A stretch of 64,000 bases of DNA from Parachryseolinea silvisoli (GTDB lineage Bacteria > Bacteroidota > Bacteroidia > Cytophagales > Cyclobacteriaceae), in contig NZ_JAIOAO010000004.1 of the NCBI RefSeq assembly GCF_021190955.1, forward strand, positions 555,429-619,428. The letters run 5' to 3'. The notes below the pieces were generated by a model. That model saw only the letters and a list, made by a program, of their open reading frames with translations, was not told the DNA's origin and did no database searches. Below, piece after piece: positions 45,353 through 54,605 of the stretch (positions are counted from its first letter, which is position 1; each line of letters starts with the position of its first letter). Made by a program: the position numbers and the translations under genes.

Positions 45353-46762
45353 ATGAAAAAGAGATTGCTTCAAAACTTTTTATGGCTCCTTTTCGCAGCA
45401 CTTACCCAGGCCTGTACGGATCAAAGCCTGGTTGACACCGATGCACCATTGACGTTACAGGATGGGCCGGTTGGCAGCCTTACTGCGCTACTACCGGGCT
45501 CGTACACGATCGATTTTAATGTGGAGGAGCGTGTCGATGCATCCATCTGGACGTATACTATCACAAAAGTAAACCGAAGGGAAAAAGATATCGGTCATTT
45601 TATCATCAATTTCGGTAACTGCGGTGAAGCCAGTCCGACGATAGACAATATTGTATCGGCTACGGTCAACGGCGTCGATTGGTCCGGCAAGATTTCTAAT
45701 TCAGAAGGACATACCGGTTGCACGATCGCCTCATCGAACTTTGTTAAGTTCGATGATCTGGCGTGTGGTAATACGCAAGTGATTCAATTTACGCTGGATA
45801 CTATATATTCCCAGGTAAATACAACGGGCTGGATCAAGGCGGGACGTTCGTGCATGGCCCGGGCTGTGCCCGGTCCGGGGTGCAGGGGCTATACGCTCAC
45901 GTCCGCCATGGATGCCGATGCATCGTTGGCGGGTAAAATCTACAGTGAGATCAACACGTATATGAGAACCCTGGGGTTTGATTATTCGGAACATCCCAAT
46001 TGCTCGGGTGGATTTGGAGGACACATCGATGGCATTCATTGCGCGGTAGCCCAGGACGCCACGTTGAACAAGCCGGTTTTCCGCTTTGATATACACATCG
46101 ATCCGGTGATCGACGGCGACCGTTGCAGCGCGGGTACAGTAGATCGCCAGCGCAACGAAATGAAATCCATCACGAACAATGCAGCCTGGGCCAAGGTTCA
46201 GGGGAATTGGGATGAATGGCAGATTCTGGAATGGAAGTTCAAGCTTGCGGTGGGCTTTCAACCGACAGCCAATTTTTGCCACATTCACCAGCTGAAGGCA
46301 CAAGATGGTCCGAATAACGGAAGTCCGTTGATCACCCTTACGCCCCGCGCCAACAGCGATGGCACAAATAAACGGATGCAGATCATACATTCTGTGGACG
46401 GCGCCAGTACGGGTAAAGGTACCGTGGTAAATAATATTCCTTTGTCTGACTTTGAAGGCGAATGGGTTCAGGTTCGTGAGGAAATGCATTATACCCACCA
46501 GGGATATTACTCCTGCCAGATCGTTCGCGTAAGCGATGGAAAGGTGCTGATCGATTTTAAAGATCCCAATATCGATATGTGGCGCATCGGCGCCTCCTTT
46601 ATCCGGAACAAATATGGCATTTATCGCAGCCTGGCCGGAGGCAGATTGGACATGGACCCTGTGGGACAGAGTCCATTGTTAAAAAATGAATCGCTCTGGG
46701 TATCGGATTTTAACGTGTATGAGAAAAATACAAATCCCGATCCCGGTTTGCCACACGAATGA
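45353..46762 (+). CDS. Secreted jelly-roll protein, possible polysaccharide lyase
   Basis: A 469-residue exported protein. The N terminus (MKKRLLQNFLWLLFAALTQACTD) is a probable lipoprotein signal, with a non-ideal lipobox LTQAC. Residues ~45-155 form a Cys-containing beta-domain. The C-terminal ~300 residues look like a concanavalin/jelly-roll lyase domain: HPNCSGGFGGHIDGIHCAVA, RFDIHIDPVIDGDRC, EWQILEWKFKLAVGFQPTAN, CHIHQLKAQDG and IYRSLAGG. I recall this pattern from glucuronan/alginate/heparin-lyase-like folds but cannot assign a family. In the locus it could make the unsaturated uronides cleaved by the GH105 enzyme. Confidence 0.6.
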   Translation: MKKRLLQNFLWLLFAALTQACTDQSLVDTDAPLTLQDGPVGSLTALLPGSYTIDFNVEERVDASIWTYTITKVNRREKDIGHFIINFGNCGEASPTIDNIVSATVNGVDWSGKISNSEGHTGCTIASSNFVKFDDLACGNTQVIQFTLDTIYSQVNTTGWIKAGRSCMARAVPGPGCRGYTLTSAMDADASLAGKIYSEINTYMRTLGFDYSEHPNCSGGFGGHIDGIHCAVAQDATLNKPVFRFDIHIDPVIDGDRCSAGTVDRQRNEMKSITNNAAWAKVQGNWDEWQILEWKFKLAVGFQPTANFCHIHQLKAQDGPNNGSPLITLTPRANSDGTNKRMQIIHSVDGASTGKGTVVNNIPLSDFEGEWVQVREEMHYTHQGYYSCQIVRVSDGKVLIDFKDPNIDMWRIGASFIRNKYGIYRSLAGGRLDMDPVGQSPLLKNESLWVSDFNVYEKNTNPDPGLPHE

Positions 46763-46850
46763 CGGACATCATGCAAATTGTTGATTTTAAGTTGATTTTG
46801 ATTCCGGTATTGCGGTGCAATCGTTATCTTAAGCTTCTCAAACGATTATT

Positions 46851-49800
46851 ATGATGAAGCCAGGTGACCTGAGATTGGGTATAGTCGTCCTTCTTGCTGT
46901 ACTGTCTGGTATTTTTTCAGGTGCGTACGCACAGTCGGACGACTACAATTTTCAGCACCTCACGATAGAGGATGGCCTGTCGCAATGCACGGTATATGCC
47001 ATCGTTCAGGACACCAGCGGTTTTATGTGGTTCGGAACCCGCGAAGGGTTGAATCGCTACGACTCGCGGAAGATCAAAACGTATTACCATGATCCGGAAA
47101 ATGAGCATAGCATTTCCGATAACACGATCTTCAGTCTATACATCGATTCCCAGGACAGATTGTGGGCTGGAACAAATCATGGACTGAACCTGTATGACCC
47201 GCGAACGGACGGATTTGAACGGATCATCTTACAAGAAAAGGGCGACGCTACCTCGCCCGCGAATGTTGTGGCCTGCATCTTCGAGGACGATCAGAAAAAT
47301 CTGTGGATCGGAACGCGCAGCGGACTCAACGTCCTGAAGGCGGGGAGCACCGCTTTTTCTTTTATGCGTTTCACGCATACTCCCGGGGACAACAACAGTC
47401 TGGCCCATGACGATGTCCGTTCTATTTTCCAGGACAGCGACAAGAACATCTGGGTCGGCACTTCCGCCGGACTTTCTAAAATAACGGTCGGTCAGGACGG
47501 GCAGTATCAGTTCACTTCCTATTCAGTGCCCGAGCTGAGTAGCACGGTTTCAAAAACCAACGACATCAATTCTATCGTCGCAGGTGAAAAGGGCGGGCTG
47601 TTGATCGCCACCGAGAATAGCGGGCTGTTTGCGTTCGATCCGAAGACAGGAAGCTTTCAGTCCCTGGACTGGATCGGAAAACCGGACGAGGCTATACGGG
47701 TAATTTTGAAACATAAGCGGACACGGGACTATTGGTTCGGTACGATCGGGGGCACATACATTGTCAATCCGCACCAGGGGAAATATATCAGTTTGCGAAA
47801 CATTCCCGACGACGCTGCCTCTGTGAGTGACAACTCCGTGCGCTCGTTATATGCCGATCGCGATGGATCGGTCTGGATCGGCACCTACCACGGCGGTGTC
47901 AATATGTACAGCGCTTTGTCCAGACAGTTTCAGCAGGTTGTACAAGAAGGTAAGCTTCATTTCAAGGTAGCCAGTGCCATGGTTACTGATGCCAACGGCA
48001 ATTTATGGCTGGGCACCGAAGGGACGGGTTTGTTCTTTACAGGCCGCGACAAAGGAGTGACCCGGCAGTTCAAACACGTGCGTGACGACCCCACGTCCTT
48101 AAGCCACAACAATGTCAAGTGCCTGCTGCCCGAAGGTAACGATGGTCTTTGGATAGGCACGCTCAAAGGACTGAACTACTATGATTTTAAAACAGGTCGA
48201 TTCAAAACCTTTCACCATCAACCCGGTAATAACAATTCGCTTCCCGATGATGCCGTGTATGACCTGGCAAAAGACAACGATGGTACCCTCTGGATCGGCA
48301 CCTACCGCGGCGGGCTTTGTAAATTTGATCCGCGCAAAAACACCTTCGAGACATTACCCCACGACCTTCAGGACAGCTCAACACTGAACTCGGACGGCGT
48401 CACGCGCCTGTTTCCTGACTCGCGCGGGAATTTATGGGTGGGTACGATATCGGGGTTGAATGTCAAGTCTCCCGGCCAAAGCTCTTTCCGTCGCTACGTT
48501 CATAACCCGGCGGATGCCACTACCCTTAGCAACAACTATATTCTTTGCGTCTTTGAAGATCGACTGAACCGGATCTGGGTGGGCACCAGAGGCAACGGGC
48601 TGAATTTGTTGTTGCCCGGGCAACACAGCTTCAAGCGCTTTGGAACACAGGATGGACTTCCGGGCAATGCGATCTTCGGCATACAGGAAGATAAAAACGG
48701 GTATTTATGGATCAGTACCGACAATGGGTTGTCGAAACTGGATCCTGTCGATCTTTCCATACACAACTTTGATCGCAGTGATGGATTGGTTTGTAAACAG
48801 TTCAATTTTCATTCCTATTGTAAAGACCCGTCGGGGAATATGTATTTCGGGGGATATAACGGTGTGGTGGTATTCCGCCCCGAACGTATTTCAGAGAACC
48901 GCATCGTACCCAACGTGACTTTTGTCAACTTCAAGCTGTTCAACGAGGACATACCGGTTGACGCCGAGCAGGGCATCCTGAAACAGGACCTGAACCATAC
49001 CACGGAGCTCACGATGGAGTATGATCAGAATATCTTTTCGGTAGAGTTTGCCGTGCTGAATTATATCAACTCCACGAAAAACCGGTTTGCGTACAAGTTG
49101 GTGGGATTTGAGGAGCAGTGGAATACCACCTCCGAACCTGTGGCTACGTATATGAACCTGAATCCGGGAAATTATACCCTGCTGGTGAAAGGCGCGAATA
49201 ACGACGGGGTCTGGAATGAAACGCCGGCCTCCCTTCACCTCAAGATCTTGCCGCCACCCTGGAAATCGTGGTGGGCCTATACCGTTTATGTCGGCCTCTT
49301 TCTGGGGTTGCTGTATATCTGGTCGCGGTTCCACAAAGGACAGATGAAACTCGAACACGACCTGAAGCTCGAGCACCTGGAGCACAAGAAGCAGGAAGAG
49401 CTGCACCAGGCCAAGCTCAGCTTCTTTACCAATATTGTTCACGAGATCCGCACGCCGCTTACACTCATGACGGGTCCCATCGAGAAGCTGCTGGAACAAT
49501 ACACCGGGGATACATTCCTGAAAAAAGAGCTCGCGCTTGTACGCGCCAACACCGGCCGCCTGCAGCGGCTTATGAACCAGCTGCTGGACTTTCACAAACA
49601 GGAAACCGGCAACGTGCGGATCAGCGTGCAGGAAGAGAACATCGTGGAGTTTATCGACGAGATACAACTTTCTTTTAAGGAATACGCACAGTCGCGGAAA
49701 GTGTCGCTGGATTTTCAACCCGGCGAACCGGTCGTTAAACTCTGGATCGACCGCGAAGAGCTGTCGAAGGTGTTCTATAACCTGTTGGTCAATGCTCTTA

Positions 49801-50993
49801 AGTTTACACCGGGAGGGGGCACGGTATTCATCGCAGTAGTCCGGGAGCCATTGCCGGGTGCAAATAATTTTAATGTCAGGATCACCCTGGAAGATAACGG
49901 GCTTGGTATTCCGGCCCGGTACCTGGAGAAAGTGTTTCATCGTTTCTACCAGGCCGAGAACTCCGGCAAGACTGGAGCGGGTGTTGGCATCGGCCTCGCC
50001 CTGGCCAAGGGCATCATTGACCTTCATCACGGTTCCATTGCTGTAGAGAGTGAAGAAGCCACCGCCGATAAAACAGGCTTTACCCGGTTTACCATCTTGC
50101 TGCCTTCCGGCCACGCACACTTTACAGCGGACCAGGTCGTCGCTATGCCCCGGCAGGTGTTTGATCTGCAACATCACCCGGAGGTGGAACAGGAGGCTAC
50201 AGGCCAGGAGGGAGAGGCAAAACGGGCGGAGCATTCAACACCGCTGGTCTTGCTTGTGGAGGATCACGATGAGATCCGCGCCTATGTGCGCGAAAGCCTG
50301 GTGGCGCACTACCATGTGCTGGAAGCAAAGAACGGCGTAGAAGGGTTGGAGATTGCACTTGAGCAACTGCCCGATATTGTCATCACCGATGTGATGATGC
50401 CACGCATGAATGGGCTCGAGCTCGTCCAACATTTAAAAACGGATCTGCGCACCAGCCATATTCCCGTTATCTTACTCACGGCCCGTGGCGCCTTAAATTA
50501 CCAGGTGGAAGGTCTTGAGACCGGGGCCGACGATTACCTGATCAAGCCTTTTAATGTGCACCTGCTGTTGGTCAAAATGCGGAATCACCTCCAGATCCGC
50601 GAAAAGCTGAAGGAGAAATACTGCCGCATGGTAACCCTGCAGCCCCAGCATGAAGAAGTGCAGAATCCTGACGACAAATTCCTGCAGCGGCTGATGAGCA
50701 TTTTGGAAGAGAACATCACGAATGCCGATTTTAATGTGAGCCGGCTTGTGCGCGAGATCGGCATGAGCAGACCTGTGTTGTTCCGCAAAACCAAAATGCT
50801 GACCGGACTTTCCGTCATCGACCTGATCCGCGACCTCCGTTTTAAGAAAGCCGCCATGCTGCTGAGCCAAAAGAAATTGAGCATTTCTGAAGTAGCCTTT
50901 ACGGTTGGATTCAGCGATCCCAAATATTTCAGCAAATCGTTCCGTAATCACTACGGCAAATCGCCCTCCCAGTATCTCGGGGAGATTGAGTGA
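46851..50993 (+). CDS. Hybrid two-component system regulator (HTCS)
   Basis: A 1380-residue one-protein signalling system. After a signal peptide (ends near residue 27, FSGAYAQ), residues ~30-700 are two-component propeller repeats (LWIGTRSGLN, LWIGTYRGGL units), then a Y_Y_Y domain (MNLNPGNYTLLVKGANNDG) and a membrane helix near 800. The cytoplasmic part holds HisKA (VHEIRTPLTLMTGPIEKL, H864), HATPase (NALKFTPGGG, DNGLGIP), a receiver (DIVITDVMMPRMNGLEL, D1180) and an AraC HTH (SEVAFTVGFSDPKYFSKSF). It senses an oligosaccharide in the periplasm and activates the SusCD operon just downstream. Confidence 0.95.
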   Translation: MMKPGDLRLGIVVLLAVLSGIFSGAYAQSDDYNFQHLTIEDGLSQCTVYAIVQDTSGFMWFGTREGLNRYDSRKIKTYYHDPENEHSISDNTIFSLYIDSQDRLWAGTNHGLNLYDPRTDGFERIILQEKGDATSPANVVACIFEDDQKNLWIGTRSGLNVLKAGSTAFSFMRFTHTPGDNNSLAHDDVRSIFQDSDKNIWVGTSAGLSKITVGQDGQYQFTSYSVPELSSTVSKTNDINSIVAGEKGGLLIATENSGLFAFDPKTGSFQSLDWIGKPDEAIRVILKHKRTRDYWFGTIGGTYIVNPHQGKYISLRNIPDDAASVSDNSVRSLYADRDGSVWIGTYHGGVNMYSALSRQFQQVVQEGKLHFKVASAMVTDANGNLWLGTEGTGLFFTGRDKGVTRQFKHVRDDPTSLSHNNVKCLLPEGNDGLWIGTLKGLNYYDFKTGRFKTFHHQPGNNNSLPDDAVYDLAKDNDGTLWIGTYRGGLCKFDPRKNTFETLPHDLQDSSTLNSDGVTRLFPDSRGNLWVGTISGLNVKSPGQSSFRRYVHNPADATTLSNNYILCVFEDRLNRIWVGTRGNGLNLLLPGQHSFKRFGTQDGLPGNAIFGIQEDKNGYLWISTDNGLSKLDPVDLSIHNFDRSDGLVCKQFNFHSYCKDPSGNMYFGGYNGVVVFRPERISENRIVPNVTFVNFKLFNEDIPVDAEQGILKQDLNHTTELTMEYDQNIFSVEFAVLNYINSTKNRFAYKLVGFEEQWNTTSEPVATYMNLNPGNYTLLVKGANNDGVWNETPASLHLKILPPPWKSWWAYTVYVGLFLGLLYIWSRFHKGQMKLEHDLKLEHLEHKKQEELHQAKLSFFTNIVHEIRTPLTLMTGPIEKLLEQYTGDTFLKKELALVRANTGRLQRLMNQLLDFHKQETGNVRISVQEENIVEFIDEIQLSFKEYAQSRKVSLDFQPGEPVVKLWIDREELSKVFYNLLVNALKFTPGGGTVFIAVVREPLPGANNFNVRITLEDNGLGIPARYLEKVFHRFYQAENSGKTGAGVGIGLALAKGIIDLHHGSIAVESEEATADKTGFTRFTILLPSGHAHFTADQVVAMPRQVFDLQHHPEVEQEATGQEGEAKRAEHSTPLVLLVEDHDEIRAYVRESLVAHYHVLEAKNGVEGLEIALEQLPDIVITDVMMPRMNGLELVQHLKTDLRTSHIPVILLTARGALNYQVEGLETGADDYLIKPFNVHLLLVKMRNHLQIREKLKEKYCRMVTLQPQHEEVQNPDDKFLQRLMSILEENITNADFNVSRLVREIGMSRPVLFRKTKMLTGLSVIDLIRDLRFKKAAMLLSQKKLSISEVAFTVGFSDPKYFSKSFRNHYGKSPSQYLGEIE

Positions 50994-51143
50994 TCATTCC
51001 CCCTACAAAAAACAGCGCGAGTGTGTAGCGCGAGCGCGAAACACGCACGAATGCAGCACCCTCCGGTCTACCTCGCGGTCATTGGATCTTGAAAAATAGG
51101 TTCCGGAATATCGGAATTCAGGCTAAAAACGGGCCTGAACGAA

Positions 51144-51174
51144 TTTTACCCCCTGATCGATCCCTTTTTTACCC
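51144..51174 (+). promoter_or_regulatory. Direct repeat upstream of susC, candidate HTCS site
   Basis: TTTTACCC occurs at 51144-51151 and again at 51167-51174, starts 23 bp apart, in the 364-bp space between the HTCS gene and susC. A spacing of about two helical turns is typical of AraC-type HTH binding to direct repeats. An imperfect inverted repeat (TTCAGGC at 51117, GCCTGAA at 51133) lies just upstream. Confidence 0.4.
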
Positions 51175-51236
51175 TAGAAAGACGCCTCCCGGAGCAAACT
51201 TGGGTAAGGCTATGCAAACGATTTAAGCGTCAGAAT

Positions 51237-51341
51237 ATGAGGAAAAGCACCAGGGCCAGCCGCAACGCCAGGATCAAAGAAGCGATCCTCGTCACGCTGC
51301 TTGTGCTGGGTCTGATCTTCATTTTATCCTTCATTCCCTAA
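51237..51341 (+). CDS. Possible 34-residue single-pass membrane peptide
   Basis: The frame from the ATG at 51237 encodes a basic N terminus (MRKSTRASRNARIK) followed by one hydrophobic helix (AILVTLLVLGLIFILSF) and stops at TAA 51339-51341. It ends 16 bp before the susC ATG and would be the first gene of the SusCD transcript. The charge pattern predicts a cytoplasmic N terminus. No ideal ribosome site is seen. It may be a real small membrane protein or leader peptide, or chance. Confidence 0.4.
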   Translation: MRKSTRASRNARIKEAILVTLLVLGLIFILSFIP

Positions 51342-51357
51342 ACCAAATGATAACGCT

Positions 51358-54300
51358 ATGAGCTCTTTTTTACTGAAACGGCCAGCTTTCACCGGGCGAC
51401 TTTCTGTTGCCCTGGGGCTTGCGATGATCATGCTGCTCTTTTGCCAGGCATCGCTGGCGCAGCAAATAACCGGCAAAGTAATCGCCGACGATGGCGAGGC
51501 TTTACCGGGTGTGAACGTACTGGTTGAAGGCACCACCACGGGTGCATCGACCGACAGTGACGGAAACTTTTCGCTCACGGTCAGCGAACCCAATGCCGTG
51601 CTGGTATTTTCATTTATCGGTTATAAAACAGAACGCATTGCGCTCGGAACTCAAACGACTGTCAATGTCACGCTGACCACGGACCTTCAAAACCTGGCCG
51701 AGGTTGTGGTGGTGGGGTATGGTGTGCAAAAGAAGGTGAATCTTACCGCCGCCGTGTCCACGGTTTCGGCAGAAGACATCGTCTCGCGGCAGTCGCCCAA
51801 CACGGTTTCGCTTTTACAAGGACGCACGCCCGGGCTTCAGGTCGTGCAGAATTCGGGGCAGCCAGGTCTGGAGAACAATGATATACGCATCCGGGGGCAG
51901 GGTACATTCAGCGGTGCAGGGAATAACCCGCTTATATTGATCGACGGCGTGGAGGGTCGTCTCGATATGCTGAACCCGAATATGATCGCCGATATTTCCG
52001 TGTTGAAGGATGCTGCTTCTGCCGCGGTGTATGGATCGCGCGCGGCAAACGGCGTCATCCTGGTGACGACTAAAAAGGGTAAGGAAGGCCGTCTGAATGT
52101 AGAATATGCCTATACGTATTCGAGCATGAAGCCCTCCATCAAGGTGGACCGGGTGACCGATGCGGTGGAGTACATGGAGCTGATGAATAAGGCGATCGAT
52201 TTTTCGGGCCGGCAGACGGGCTGGTATTATACACCCGAAATGATCCAGCCGTATCGTGATAATCCGAATTCAGAGCAGTACCCCAGCTATGACTGGACCG
52301 AGGCGTTGATCCGTACGGCACCGATGCACAAGCACTTTTTGAGCTTGAATGGCGGAAAGGGCGGGACCACATTCAACGCCGGCCTGGGGATTTTGAATCA
52401 AACGGGCATGTTGCTCGGCACCGGTTACAAACGGTACGATGCCCAGGTCAATTTTAAAAGCGAGTTAAGCAAGGTTGTCACGTTCGGCAGTGATATCTCG
52501 GTGGCCCGGGGTAGACGAACCGATACTGCTATAACAGCGGGAAGCACGACGGCAGACCTGATCGATTTTAACGGGTCGGAAGATCAGATGCTGGCGGCCT
52601 ATGCTGCGCCACCCCTTACCAAACCCTGGCTGCCGGACGGCAGTGGAAGGTATACAGCTTATGCGTATCCCCTTCACGGCGGTAACAAAAATCCGATCGC
52701 TATCGCTACCGATGGCGGCGGAAAACGGATCGACAACACGTACTTGTTGTTCAGCCCCTACCTTAATTTTAAGATCCTGCCCGGTTTAACCGCCGATGTA
52801 CGCGGCGCGTTTAAGTTCCAGGAAGAAATGATCAAAGCCCTGGTCGTTACATCGTATGGCTATGTGTATATACCGGATGCCAACGGCGTGTATGCACAAG
52901 GTAGTATTTGGAACGGCGGAACGAACTCGCTGGCACAGCGCAATGCTCGCGAGAACCAATACACCGCATACGCCACCTTACGCTATGAAAAGACATTTGC
53001 CGATGTGCACCATTTCACCGGCATGCTGGGGTATCAGCAGGAGAACTATCGCTATGACCGTCTGGAGTCTTACCGCACACGGCTTCCCTCCAAGACCCTG
53101 TGGGACCTGTCGGCCGGCGCTCCCGCCGTGCAAAACAATGGCAGCGATTCTTATGAGTGGGCGACGCAATCGGTTTTCGGAAGAATAAACTATGACTACC
53201 GGGATAAGTATTTAGTGGAATTCAGTTTCCGCGACGACGCTTCTTCGCGTTTCCCGGATAACAACCGCATAGCCTTCTTCCCTTCCGTATCGGCGGGGTG
53301 GCGCATTACCCAGGAGTCGTTCATGTCGGGCCTGAACTGGATCGACGAACTGAAGCTTAGGGGGTCGTGGGGACAATTGGGTAACCAGAGCATTGGTAAC
53401 TATCCCTATCAGAATTCTTTGAATATATCGACTGCACCCGGTGATGAAACGCTGGATTATAATTTTGCGGGCACGCTGTCGCAGGGTGTTTCCAAGCGGA
53501 CAACGAATAATACCAATATCAAATGGGAAACTACCACGGTTACCGATTTGGGTATTGACTTCTCTTTATTCCATTCGAAACTATTCGGCTCGGTTGACTG
53601 GTATCGAAAGGAAACCTCGGATATTCTCCGGCGCCTGCAGGTGCCTGACCACATGGGTCTGGATGCACCGTACATCAACGACGGCACCATGCGAAACTCG
53701 GGCTGGGAATTTATCCTTGGCCATAAAAACCAGTTCGGGAAGTTCCGCTATAGCATCAGCGCCAACCTGGAAACATACCAGAATGAGCTGATTCGCTATG
53801 GAAGCCGCGACATAGTCGGTACCAATATCCGGGAGGAAGGTTTGCCTTACAACACGTATTACCTGCTGCTTCAGGATGGCGTGTATCAAAATGCGGAGGA
53901 AGTTACCAATGGACCTGTAACGGCGTATAGCACGGGAATTCCTGTCAAACCCGGCGATCTGAAATTTAAGGACGTGAGTGGCCCCGATGGCGTACCCGAT
54001 GGCCGCGTAGACCTTACCTACGACCGCGTGCCGGTAAGAGGAGTATTTCCCAAGTTTAATTACGGTGTCAATCTCTCTGCCTCGTATGGAAGCTTTGACC
54101 TGACCGTTTTTGTTCAGGGCGTGTATGGTCGCAAAACGTTTGTAAAAGACTGGGGTGTCTCGCCCTTTAACCAGGCTGCGGCTCCGCCGACCTTCTGGAG
54201 AGACGAAGCCTGGGATGGCGAGGGGACTTCTAACAGCATTCCCCACGTATATGTAGATAACCAGTACACACCTAACAACCAAAACTCTACGTTCTGGCTG

Positions 54301-54594
54301 GGCAACTCGTCTTACATGCGTATCAAGAACATACAGTTGGGCTATACGCTTCGTGCCGCCTGGAGCCAAAAAGTGAAGTTGCAGAATTTACGGGTATTTG
54401 GCTCGGTGGACAACCTGCATACGTTTACCAACTTCTTCCAGGGCCTGGATCCTGAGCGTGCATCGGCACCTGTTCCTTCGAGCGCATCGTCGTTCGGAAA
54501 TCAGTTTACGGGTACCGGCACGGCAGTACCGACCCGTGCGGCAATCTATCCCCAGGCTGCCATTTACTCTCTCGGCGTGAAAGCTACCTTTTAA
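51358..54594 (+). CDS. susC: SusC/RagA-family TonB-dependent outer membrane transporter
   Basis: A 1078-residue outer-membrane porin. After a signal peptide (ends near residue 36, ASLAQQ), a CarboxypepD_reg-like domain (ITGKVIADDGEALPGVNVLV, then SFIGYKTERIALG) leads to a TonB-box-like stretch LAEVVVVGYGVQKK. The plug domain follows (RQSPNTVSLLQGRTPGLQVV, PLILIDGVEGRLD, AAVYGSRAANGVILVTTKKG), then a 22-strand-type barrel ending IYSLGVKATF. It imports oligosaccharides with the SusD lipoprotein encoded 11 bp downstream. Confidence 0.96.
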   Translation: MSSFLLKRPAFTGRLSVALGLAMIMLLFCQASLAQQITGKVIADDGEALPGVNVLVEGTTTGASTDSDGNFSLTVSEPNAVLVFSFIGYKTERIALGTQTTVNVTLTTDLQNLAEVVVVGYGVQKKVNLTAAVSTVSAEDIVSRQSPNTVSLLQGRTPGLQVVQNSGQPGLENNDIRIRGQGTFSGAGNNPLILIDGVEGRLDMLNPNMIADISVLKDAASAAVYGSRAANGVILVTTKKGKEGRLNVEYAYTYSSMKPSIKVDRVTDAVEYMELMNKAIDFSGRQTGWYYTPEMIQPYRDNPNSEQYPSYDWTEALIRTAPMHKHFLSLNGGKGGTTFNAGLGILNQTGMLLGTGYKRYDAQVNFKSELSKVVTFGSDISVARGRRTDTAITAGSTTADLIDFNGSEDQMLAAYAAPPLTKPWLPDGSGRYTAYAYPLHGGNKNPIAIATDGGGKRIDNTYLLFSPYLNFKILPGLTADVRGAFKFQEEMIKALVVTSYGYVYIPDANGVYAQGSIWNGGTNSLAQRNARENQYTAYATLRYEKTFADVHHFTGMLGYQQENYRYDRLESYRTRLPSKTLWDLSAGAPAVQNNGSDSYEWATQSVFGRINYDYRDKYLVEFSFRDDASSRFPDNNRIAFFPSVSAGWRITQESFMSGLNWIDELKLRGSWGQLGNQSIGNYPYQNSLNISTAPGDETLDYNFAGTLSQGVSKRTTNNTNIKWETTTVTDLGIDFSLFHSKLFGSVDWYRKETSDILRRLQVPDHMGLDAPYINDGTMRNSGWEFILGHKNQFGKFRYSISANLETYQNELIRYGSRDIVGTNIREEGLPYNTYYLLLQDGVYQNAEEVTNGPVTAYSTGIPVKPGDLKFKDVSGPDGVPDGRVDLTYDRVPVRGVFPKFNYGVNLSASYGSFDLTVFVQGVYGRKTFVKDWGVSPFNQAAAPPTFWRDEAWDGEGTSNSIPHVYVDNQYTPNNQNSTFWLGNSSYMRIKNIQLGYTLRAAWSQKVKLQNLRVFGSVDNLHTFTNFFQGLDPERASAPVPSSASSFGNQFTGTGTAVPTRAAIYPQAAIYSLGVKATF

Positions 54595-54605
54595 ATTCCA
54601 CGAGT

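Noticed and set aside
48891..50234. A 447-residue frame on the minus strand
   Set aside because: Antisense to the kinase part of the HTCS gene, which has unmistakable HisKA and HATPase motifs. It is a by-product of codon bias.
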